From: Ga0077527 sp032128415
GTDB taxonomy: Bacteria > Pseudomonadota > Gammaproteobacteria > Burkholderiales > SG8-41
Length of the DNA: 43,041 nt
NCBI GenBank assembly: GCA_032128415.1
Contig: JAQBGW010000049.1
Span: 1 to 43,041, forward strand
Reading direction: 5' to 3'
Part shown: piece by piece, positions 31,590 through 38,265 of the stretch
How the letters are laid out: every line of letters starts with the position of its first letter
How positions within the stretch are numbered: position 1 is the stretch's first letter
Notes under the pieces: generated by a model
What the model saw: only the letters and a program-made list of their open reading frames with translations
The model's database searches: none
What the model was told of the DNA's origin: nothing
Program-made: the position numbers and the translations under genes

Positions 31590-33263
31590 TCAGTCGGTGA
31601 CCGCGCCCAGACTCGCCGTCGAAACCAGCCGCGCAAACTTGGCGAGTGCGCCGCGGGTATAGCGCGGCTTCGGTTGCTTCCATTTCTTTTTGCGCGCCGC
31701 CAGTTCTTTCGCGGAGATGTTGAGTTGGATCAGCAGTTGGTGGGCGTCGATGGTGATCGAGTCGCCTTCCTTGATCAGCGCAATCGGGCCGCCTTCGAAC
31801 GCTTCAGGCGCGACATGACCGACCACCATGCCCCAGGTGCCGCCGGAAAAACGGCCATCGGTGATCAGACCGACAGATTCACCGAGACCCTGACCGATCA
31901 GTGCGCCGGTGGGTGCGAGCATTTCCTGCATGCCCGGCCCGCCTTTGGGTCCTTCGTAGCGGATCACCACAATGTCACCCGCCTTGATCTTCTTGGCCAT
32001 GATCGCTTTCATGCTTTCCACTTCGGAATCAAACACGCGCGCCGGCCCGGTAATCATCGGCGATTTCAGGCCGGTAATTTTCGCGACGCAACCTTCCGGC
32101 GAGAGATTGCCTTTGAGAATGGCGAGGTGCCCCTGTTTGTATAGCGGGTTGTCCCACTGGCGTATGACGTCCTGATCGCTGCGCGGGTTGTCGGGTATAT
32201 TTGCCAGCGCCTGGGCCATGGTCTGACCGCTGATGGTCATGCAGTCGCCGTGGAGCACCCCGTGCTGCAACAGCATTTTCAGCACTTGCGGCACGCCACC
32301 GGCGCGATGGAAATCCACGGCCACATAGCGGCCCGATGGTTTCAGGTCGCACAGTACCGGCACTTTGCGGCGCACGCGCTCGAAATCGTCGATAGTCCAC
32401 TTAACTTGTGCGGCGTGGGCGATGGCGAGGTAATGCAGTACGGCGTTGGTCGAGCCGCCGGTGGCCATGATCAGCGCCACCGCGTTTTCGATGGATTTAC
32501 GGGTGACGATGTCGCGAGGCCGGATATTTTGCCTGATGGCGTTGACCAGCAGCAGGGCGGATTGTGCCGCCGAGTCGGCCTTCTCTGTATCGGGTGAGGC
32601 CATTTGCGAGGAGCCGAGTTCGCTCATGCCCAGCGCCTCGAACGACGACGACATGGTGTTGGCGGTGAACATGCCGCCACAGGCACCCACTGACGGGCAG
32701 GCGTTTTTTTCGATGCCAATGAAATCCTCGTCACTCATCTTGCCCGCGGCATAGGCACCGACGGCCTCGAAGGCGCTGACCACGGTCAGATCCTGACCCT
32801 TCCATTTGCCGGGCTTGATGGTGCCGGCATAGACATAGATGCCGGGCACGTTCATGCGCAGCATGGCGATCATGCCGCCGGGCATATTCTTGTCACAGCC
32901 GCCGCACACCAACACGCCGTCCATGGCTTGGCCGTTGACCGCTGTTTCGATGCAGTCGGCAATGACTTCGCGCGACACCAGTGAGTATTTCATCGCCTCG
33001 GTGCCCATGCCGATGCCGTCGGTGATAGTCGGCACACCGAACACCTGCGGCATTGCGCCGGCTGACTTGAGCATGGCGATGGCGCGATCAACCAGCGGCT
33101 GGATGCCGGCGTTGCACGGATTCATGTTCGAATGCCCGTTGGCGACGCCGACGATGGGTTTCTCGAAGTCGCCGTCACCAAAACCAACCGCGCGCAGCAT
33201 GGCACGGTTGGGGGCGCGCGCGACACCGGCAGTGATCAGCTGACTGCGTTTGTTTAGCGGCAT
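31590..33263 (-). CDS. ilvD: Dihydroxy-acid dehydratase
   Basis: IlvD dehydrates the dihydroxy-acid intermediates of isoleucine and valine synthesis. The 557-residue protein carries three cysteines in the places of the iron-sulfur ligands: C50 (HSNMNPCN), C123 (GGCDKNMPG) and C195 (SVGACGGMFTANTM), consistent with the short [2Fe-2S]-type group. Further motifs are ATGGSTNAVLHYLAIAHA in mid-protein, and GPKGGPGMQEML and DGRFSGGTWGMVVGHVAPEA near the C-terminus. The ATG follows a GGAG at good spacing. It is divergent from lgt, with about 100 bases between. Confidence 0.97.
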   Translation of the reverse strand: MPLNKRSQLITAGVARAPNRAMLRAVGFGDGDFEKPIVGVANGHSNMNPCNAGIQPLVDRAIAMLKSAGAMPQVFGVPTITDGIGMGTEAMKYSLVSREVIADCIETAVNGQAMDGVLVCGGCDKNMPGGMIAMLRMNVPGIYVYAGTIKPGKWKGQDLTVVSAFEAVGAYAAGKMSDEDFIGIEKNACPSVGACGGMFTANTMSSSFEALGMSELGSSQMASPDTEKADSAAQSALLLVNAIRQNIRPRDIVTRKSIENAVALIMATGGSTNAVLHYLAIAHAAQVKWTIDDFERVRRKVPVLCDLKPSGRYVAVDFHRAGGVPQVLKMLLQHGVLHGDCMTISGQTMAQALANIPDNPRSDQDVIRQWDNPLYKQGHLAILKGNLSPEGCVAKITGLKSPMITGPARVFDSEVESMKAIMAKKIKAGDIVVIRYEGPKGGPGMQEMLAPTGALIGQGLGESVGLITDGRFSGGTWGMVVGHVAPEAFEGGPIALIKEGDSITIDAHQLLIQLNISAKELAARKKKWKQPKPRYTRGALAKFARLVSTASLGAVTD

Positions 33264-33325
33264 GTGAGTTCTCCAGTGTAGTCAGGCGGCAGCGCCGATT
33301 CGCGGCGAGCGGCGGGGTGGGCACG

Positions 33326-33331
33326 TATAAT
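33326..33331 (+). promoter_or_regulatory. Consensus -10 upstream of lgt
   Basis: TATAAT (33326-33331) lies 36 bases before the lgt ATG, in the ilvD-lgt divergent gap. No clear -35 is seen at the usual distance. The minus strand in the same place reads ATTATA, so the same AT island may also serve ilvD. Confidence 0.45.
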
Positions 33332-33367
33332 GCAAGCCTCATTTTATCGCATCCTCTGATACTTCCC

Positions 33368-34171
33368 ATGTTCATACACCCGCAGTTCGACCCCGTGGCA
33401 TTGCAGATCGGACCGATTGCCCTGCGCTGGTACGGGTTGATGTACCTGCTCGGCTTCGGTCTGTTCTGGCTGGCCGGCCGTTATCGTATTGATCGCAATT
33501 CCGGTAGCGTATGGTCGCGCACCGATCTCGACGATGCGTTGTTTTTCGGCATCCTCGGCACCATCCTCGGCGGGCGGCTGGGTTATGTGTTGTTCTACAA
33601 ATTCGGTGATTACCTGGTGGCGCCGTGGAAAGTGTTTTACGTATGGGAAGGCGGCATGTCTTTTCACGGCGGATTTATCGGTGTGGTCATCGCGATGATC
33701 TGGTTCGCACGCAGCCGCCGGCAGGACTGGCTGCGCATCACCGACTTTATCGCGCCACTGGTGCCGCTGGGGCTGGCAGCAGGGCGCATGGGCAATTTCA
33801 TCAATGCCGAGTTATGGGGCCGTGCGACCGATGTGCCGTGGGCGATGGTGTTTCCCAACGTCGATCGCGTGGCGCGGCATCCCTCGCAACTGTATGAATT
33901 TGCGCTCGAAGGCGTTGCGCTGTTCGCGACCCTGTGGCTGTTTACGCTGAAACCGCGACCGCGCGGCGCAGCGTCTGCATTGTTTCTGATCGGTTATGGG
34001 GTATTCCGTTTCGGCGTGGAATACACGCGCGAACCCGACGGCTTTCTTGGGTTGCTGGCGCTGGGGTTGTCGATGGGACAGTGGTTGTCGCTGCCGATGA
34101 TGCTCGCCGGCGCCGCCATGCTGGCGTGGGCGTTGACCCGTCCGTCTGCGGCGACTGCCGACAAAACCTAG
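33368..34171 (+). CDS. lgt: Prolipoprotein diacylglyceryl transferase
   Basis: Lgt attaches diacylglycerol to the lipobox Cys of prolipoproteins, the first step of lipoprotein maturation in the inner membrane. LivJ in this window is a predicted substrate. The 267-residue protein has about seven membrane helices and the signature GRMGNFINAELWGR, with the Arg/Asn/Glu residues of the catalytic face, plus the conserved MSFHGGFIG His motif. The start at 33368 (MFIHPQFDPVALQIGP) is the family start; the 17 extra codons upstream are promoter sequence. Its stop codon lies in a CTAG shared with the convergent SapC-like gene. Confidence 0.97.
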   Translation: MFIHPQFDPVALQIGPIALRWYGLMYLLGFGLFWLAGRYRIDRNSGSVWSRTDLDDALFFGILGTILGGRLGYVLFYKFGDYLVAPWKVFYVWEGGMSFHGGFIGVVIAMIWFARSRRQDWLRITDFIAPLVPLGLAAGRMGNFINAELWGRATDVPWAMVFPNVDRVARHPSQLYEFALEGVALFATLWLFTLKPRPRGAASALFLIGYGVFRFGVEYTREPDGFLGLLALGLSMGQWLSLPMMLAGAAMLAWALTRPSAATADKT

Positions 34172-34947
34172 TTCAGTTTTTTCGGATCCATGGTTCCTGC
34201 CGGAGTGGTCTGCGCGCGGCGTTGCGCGCGCCGGTCGAGCAGGCGCTGGAAATTTCCCAGTGACAACAGGTGCACGTATGCCCGTGACAGCATGCCGCTC
34301 AGCGCCAACTCCTTCAACGTATCGGCAGGCTGCGCGTGCAGACGTTCCTCCGAAATGCGATACATGCCGGTCAACGTGATTGGCCCTTCGCCCGCCGGCG
34401 CCGCCTTTGCGCTGAAGGTCTCCAGCAACTGCAATTCGTGCAGCCGCCGGCACATTTCTTCGGTACGCGCGAGGTCGGCCTCAAACTCGAATAGCAGTTT
34501 GCGCCGGTTTTCCCAGACCGGCAGTGGCTCGCCCTTGTCGTCATATAACGCTTCGCCCTTGGATTTCAGTGCGCGTTTTTCGACACAGGCGATGCGTTCG
34601 GCTTGTTCTTGTCCATCCACCGTTACGCGGGTCATGCAGAACGGGTAGCGGCGCACATAGGCGGGGATATACACCTGAGCATCCCAGGTATCGTCGCCAG
34701 TGACAAAAAGATTTTGCTGCTGCTCCAGACCCAGTATGGCCATAGCCACGAAACTCTGGCCGTTGTCACCGGAAACGAAGGCAATTGGATAGTCATGCAC
34801 TGCGACCGAGAATTCCGTGAACGACAGCGGCAATGCAGTCAAATGACGGAATAGCACTGGCAATTTGCGTTCTTCCGGCAACAGCACCTTGTGAGTTTTC
34901 GTCAGCGGAACGATTTCTTGATATCCGTAGGGAGGCTTGATATCCAA
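34168..34947 (-). CDS. SapC-family protein
   Basis: The 259-residue protein resembles the SapC family (named after a Campylobacter S-layer gene cluster), whose biochemical role is not established. Typical segments are VPLTKTHKVLLPEERK-like N-terminus, the central FVSGDNGQSFVAMAILGLEQQQNLF, and PAYVRRYPFCM. No signal peptide or membrane helix is visible. I place the start at a TTG (34947) with GGAG eight bases upstream, which begins DIKPPYGYQEIVP; upstream of it the frame runs into tRNA sequence. It converges on lgt, sharing overlapping stops, and is divergent from tRNA-Ala. Confidence 0.82.
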   Translation of the reverse strand: MDIKPPYGYQEIVPLTKTHKVLLPEERKLPVLFRHLTALPLSFTEFSVAVHDYPIAFVSGDNGQSFVAMAILGLEQQQNLFVTGDDTWDAQVYIPAYVRRYPFCMTRVTVDGQEQAERIACVEKRALKSKGEALYDDKGEPLPVWENRRKLLFEFEADLARTEEMCRRLHELQLLETFSAKAAPAGEGPITLTGMYRISEERLHAQPADTLKELALSGMLSRAYVHLLSLGNFQRLLDRRAQRRAQTTPAGTMDPKKLN

Positions 34948-35009
34948 GGCAGTTTCTCCAGAAGTGTTGCGACCGATTATAGCCCGCAGCCCCGCACCTA
35001 CTCGCCGAT

Positions 35010-35038
35010 TTGCCGCATGCGGGGCAAGCGGGTAAAAT
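35010..35038 (+). promoter_or_regulatory. Putative promoter of tRNA-Ala
   Basis: TTGCCG (35010-35015), a 17-base spacer and TAAAAT (35033-35038) precede the tRNA by 14 bases. The sequence right after the -10 is GC-rich (CCGCCGC), the kind of discriminator linked to stringent control of stable-RNA genes. Confidence 0.6.
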
Positions 35039-35052
35039 CCGCCGCTCTTTAA

Positions 35053-35127
<75 letters not shown>

Positions 35128-35128
<1 letters not shown>

Positions 35129-35155
35129 AAAAAGCCGCTCTATAGCGGCTTTTTT
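35128..35155 (+). terminator. Symmetric intrinsic terminator after tRNA-Ala
   Basis: AAAAAA-GCCGCT (35128-35139), loop CTAT and AGCGGC-TTTTTT (35144-35155) make a strong hairpin. Because T-runs follow on both strands, it can end the tRNA transcript and also that of the convergent GDT1-family gene, whose stop is 32 bases away. Confidence 0.9.
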
Positions 35156-35187
35156 ATTTGGCGGAACCAATGATCGGGCGCCTGACT

Positions 35188-35775
35188 TCAGCTCCCCGGC
35201 ATCCAGTCCGGCACCGGTCCCCATAACACCGCTATTCCCAGCACCGCGAAGATCAGTGCCGCAATCGCGTGCACGATCCGGGCCGGAAATTTTCTGGTCG
35301 CTACCTCACCCAGCAGCACGGCTGGCACATTGGCGATCATCATGCCCAGCGTGGTGCCAATGATGACTGCGGGGAGGGCGTCGAATTGCGCGGCCAGCGC
35401 AATGGTCGCGATCTGCGTTTTGTCGGCCATTTCCGCGAAGAAAAATGCGACGACAGTGATCCCGAAAACCCCGAGTGGCGCGTTGGGCGTATCAGCCTTG
35501 GCAGGATCAAGCTTGTCGGGTATCAGCATCCACGCCGCCATTGCCAGAAACGAACCGCCGAGTATCCAGCGCATCACCTCGGCACCCAGCACAGTGGCGG
35601 CCCAGGCACCGACGCTTCCCGCCAGTGCATGGTTGACGATGGTGGCCACGAGGATGCCCCAGATGATCGGCCACGGTTTTTTGAACCGAGCCGCAAGCAC
35701 GAGGGCGAGCAATTGCGTCTTGTCGCCGATTTCAGCGAGCGCGACGATGCCGGTAGAGATGAGAAAGGCTTCCAT
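35188..35775 (-). CDS. GDT1/TMEM165 (UPF0016) family cation exporter
   Basis: The 195-residue membrane protein has about six helices in two homologous halves. Each half carries the family's ExGD(K/R)-type motif: EIGDKTQ (about 15-21) and EMADKTQ in the second half, where Gly is replaced by Ala. Members export manganese (and sometimes calcium) from the cytoplasm. The start at 35775 (MEAFLISTGIVALAEIGDKTQ) puts the first motif in helix 1; the longer in-frame extension is not family-like. Bacterial manganese exporters are often controlled by a yybP-ykoY riboswitch, but I do not see its conserved core in the 276-base upstream gap. Confidence 0.88.
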   Translation of the reverse strand: MEAFLISTGIVALAEIGDKTQLLALVLAARFKKPWPIIWGILVATIVNHALAGSVGAWAATVLGAEVMRWILGGSFLAMAAWMLIPDKLDPAKADTPNAPLGVFGITVVAFFFAEMADKTQIATIALAAQFDALPAVIIGTTLGMMIANVPAVLLGEVATRKFPARIVHAIAALIFAVLGIAVLWGPVPDWMPGS

Positions 35776-35959
35776 GACGGTGCGGGTATGTCGATGTGGC
35801 GCGGACTGTAGCGGTATCACCGGTGAGAGGCAATGCGCTATATCAAACGTAAGCATCGCTCGTGGGGCTGGCGCAATTTATTGATATCGCAATCTGGAAG
35901 ATGCCTGTTTGAGGTCAGTAGGCATGGTCGTGCGTGGCGTATTTCGGTAAGCTTCGTTA

Positions 35960-35995
35960 GCCGGGAGCGGGCGCTGTTGCGGGCAGATTCCCGGC
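35960..35995. repeat. Inverted repeat upstream of the DUF47-Pit operon
   Basis: GCCGGGA (35960-35966) and TCCCGGC (35989-35995) are perfect 7-base inverted repeats around 22 bases. They lie in the 276-base divergent gap 35776-36051, which holds no credible gene. The element overlaps the proposed -35 of the downstream operon and could be an operator or a hairpin. I see no Pho-box-like direct repeat. Confidence 0.5.
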
Positions 35996-36004
35996 AATTA
36001 AAAT
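35977..36004 (+). promoter_or_regulatory. Putative promoter of the DUF47-Pit operon
   Basis: TTGCGG (35977-35982), a 16-base spacer and TAAAAT (35999-36004) lead into a very AT-rich stretch (35997-36027). The leader would be about 40 bases. The -35 is weak and lies inside an inverted repeat. Confidence 0.4.
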
Positions 36005-36051
36005 AATTAATAAAAACAATAACTTATCGAAAATCACCGGCACAGATCACC

Positions 36052-36687
36052 ATGACTACCCTGTTTTCCAAGCTGATGCCCCGCGAGGGCCGCTTCTTCG
36101 ATTTCTTCAACGCCCATGCAGCGCGCATCGTCGAGGGCAGTCAGGAATTGGTCGGGTTGATGGCCAATCTGTCCAATGCCGAAGGCTACGCACGCCGTAT
36201 CGACGATGCCGAGCGTGCGGCCGACAAGATCACCCATGACACGATCCTTGTGCTGCACAGCACTTTCATTACGCCCATCGATCGCGACCAGATTCACCAG
36301 TTGATCACCAGCATGGACGACATCCTCGATCTGATCCAGGACGTCGCCGAATCACTGGTGCTCTACGACATCCGGCAAGGCACGCCGGAAGCCGAGCAGT
36401 TGGCAAAAATCTGCCACATGTGCTGCGAGCGGGTGAAAACCGCCGTTGGTTTGCTGTCGAAACTCAGCGCGCCGCAGGCCATCCTCAAGACTTGCGAAGA
36501 GATCGACCGGCTGGAATCCGATGCCGATCGTGTCATGCGTTCGGCCATGTCGCGATTGTTTCGCGAAGAATCCGACCTGAAGCAGGTGTTCAAGCTGCGT
36601 TCAGTCTATCTGTTGCTTGAGGAAATCACCGATCGTTGTGAGGATGTGGCGAACATCATCGAAGGCATAGTGCTCGAGCACTCTTAG
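36052..36687 (+). CDS. DUF47 (PhoU-like) Pit accessory protein
   Basis: The 211-residue, all-helical cytoplasmic protein belongs to the DUF47/PhoU-like group (start MTTLFSKLMPREGRFFDFFNAHAARIVEG). It has the ExxAD-type metal-binding repeats expected in this fold: DDAERAADKITHD (about 45-57), SMDDILDLIQDVAES and the second-half EIDRLESDADRVMRSAM with LLLEEITDRCEDVANIIEGI. Members are encoded next to Pit transporters and are thought to regulate phosphate entry. The Pit gene starts 10 bases later, which supports that role here. No clear Shine-Dalgarno is visible. Confidence 0.92.
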   Translation: MTTLFSKLMPREGRFFDFFNAHAARIVEGSQELVGLMANLSNAEGYARRIDDAERAADKITHDTILVLHSTFITPIDRDQIHQLITSMDDILDLIQDVAESLVLYDIRQGTPEAEQLAKICHMCCERVKTAVGLLSKLSAPQAILKTCEEIDRLESDADRVMRSAMSRLFREESDLKQVFKLRSVYLLLEEITDRCEDVANIIEGIVLEHS

Positions 36688-36697
36688 TCTCTCCACC

Positions 36698-37708
36698 ATG
36701 GAAACTGCAAGTATCAGCCTCGGCGTCGTGGTGTTTCTGGTCATTGTCGCGCTCGTGTTCGACTTCATGAACGGGTTTCACGACGCGGCCAATTCCATCG
36801 CAACCGTCGTATCGACTCGGGTGCTCAAACCCTACCAGGCTGTGGTCTGGGCTGCTTGCTTCAATTTCCTCGCACTTTTCGTATTCAAGCTCAAGGTGGC
36901 CACCACGGTCGGGAAGGGCATCATCGACGGCTCCGTGGTTGATCATCATCTGATTTTTGGTGCGCTGGTCGGTGCCATCGTCTGGAACATCATTACCTGG
37001 TATTACGGACTGCCATCGAGTTCCTCCCATGCGCTGATTGGCGGGTTAATCGGCGCGGCGGTGGCAAAAAGCGGTTTCTGGGCGTTGCAAAGCGCGGGCA
37101 TTTACAAGGCGGTGATTTTTATTGTGCTGTCGCCGATGCTGGGCTTTCTGCTCGCCGGGTTTTTGATGGTCGCCGTATCCTGGATCTGTCGGCGCTCAAC
37201 GCCAACAAAGGTAGATCGCTGGTTCCGGCGGTTGCAATTATTGTCCGCGGCGATGTACAGCCTGGGCCACGGCGGCAATGATGCCCAGAAAACCATGGGC
37301 ATCATACTCATGCTGCTGATCGCCGCGGGGATCTCGGGACCTAGCGACCCGATTCCCGTGTGGGTCATCGTTTCCTGCTATGCCACCATCTCACTGGGCA
37401 CCATGTTCGGCGGCTGGCGCATTGTGAAGACCATGGGCCAGAAAATCACCAAGTTGAAACCGGTGGGCGGTTTCTGTGCCGAGACCGGCGGCGCGATCAC
37501 ACTGTTTCTTGCCACGGGTCTGGGTATACCGGTCTCGACCACGCACACCATTACCGGCTCTATAGTCGGTGTCGGATCAGCACACTCGGTTGCCGCGGTG
37601 CGCTGGGGAATTGCCGGAAACATCGTGCTGGCCTGGATACTGACCATCCCTTGTTCCGCATTCATTGCCGCAATTACCTGGTGGATCAGTCTCTCACTGT
37701 TCCCATAG
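36698..37708 (+). CDS. Low-affinity inorganic phosphate transporter, Pit family
   Basis: The 336-residue inner-membrane protein takes up phosphate as a metal-phosphate complex with proton symport. It has the two inverted PiT signatures: FDFMNGFHDAANSIATVV (about 21-38) in the first half and SLGHGGNDAQKTMGII (about 187-202) in the second. Further motifs are SSSHALIGGLIGA and GIPVSTTHTITGSIVG. About ten hydrophobic helices are visible. It is shorter than E. coli PitA (about 500 residues) and matches the compact Pit type linked to DUF47. It follows the DUF47 gene by 10 bases. Confidence 0.94.
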   Translation: METASISLGVVVFLVIVALVFDFMNGFHDAANSIATVVSTRVLKPYQAVVWAACFNFLALFVFKLKVATTVGKGIIDGSVVDHHLIFGALVGAIVWNIITWYYGLPSSSSHALIGGLIGAAVAKSGFWALQSAGIYKAVIFIVLSPMLGFLLAGFLMVAVSWICRRSTPTKVDRWFRRLQLLSAAMYSLGHGGNDAQKTMGIILMLLIAAGISGPSDPIPVWVIVSCYATISLGTMFGGWRIVKTMGQKITKLKPVGGFCAETGGAITLFLATGLGIPVSTTHTITGSIVGVGSAHSVAAVRWGIAGNIVLAWILTIPCSAFIAAITWWISLSLFP

Positions 37709-37884
37709 TGCACTCGACTTGAGTCGTCGCCATACACTGCACTGGCGTCAACGTCACGCTGGCTTTCTTTGCTCGGTACCCGTCTGATTTGCCATTGCTT
37801 CGCGGCCCTGTCTCGCGTTGTGTTCTCCCGCGGCGAGCGGCATGATTACGCCATTCTTGATTGTCTACGCGAAAGTGATCAGCC

Positions 37885-38265
37885 ATGAGCAAAGCTGCGA
37901 TACATACCCCGTCCGCGCCACAGGCGATCGGCACCTATTCCCAGGCCGTGCGCTGCGGCGACACCGTTTACCTGGCAGGTCAGATCGGCCTCGATCCCCT
38001 GACCATGCAGATCACCGGCGGCATCGATGAGCAGATTCATCGCGTGTTCAAGAATCTGCAGGCGGTAGCAGCCGCAGCCGGCGGCAGTGTTAATGACTTT
38101 GTGAAGGTCAATGTCTATCTGACGGACCTCAAACATTTTGTCAGGGTCAATGAAATCATGGCTGGTTATTTCAGTGAGCCCTATCCGGCGCGCGCCGCAC
38201 TCGGCGTATCCAGTCTGCCGCGCGATGCGCTGGTCGAGGTCGATGCCGTCATGTATTTGAAGTGA
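37885..38265 (+). CDS. ridA: Reactive intermediate/imine deaminase RidA
   Basis: RidA hydrolyses reactive enamine/imine intermediates such as 2-aminoacrylate released by PLP enzymes, protecting other PLP enzymes. The 126-residue protein shows IGTYSQAVRCGDTVYLAGQIGLDP (15-38), KVNVYLTDLKHF (74-85), and the catalytic Arg103 and Glu118 in PARAALGVSSLPRDALVEVDAV. The trimeric fold is implied by family. The 176-base gap to the Pit gene (37709-37884) shows nothing beyond short imperfect hairpins. recG begins within the ridA stop region, so they are co-translated. Confidence 0.94.
   Translation: MSKAAIHTPSAPQAIGTYSQAVRCGDTVYLAGQIGLDPLTMQITGGIDEQIHRVFKNLQAVAAAAGGSVNDFVKVNVYLTDLKHFVRVNEIMAGYFSEPYPARAALGVSSLPRDALVEVDAVMYLK

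Noticed and set aside
35776..36051. Possible yybP-ykoY manganese riboswitch upstream of the GDT1-family gene
   Set aside because: Reading the minus strand, neither the GGGGAGUA core nor the paired conserved loop is present in a plausible fold.
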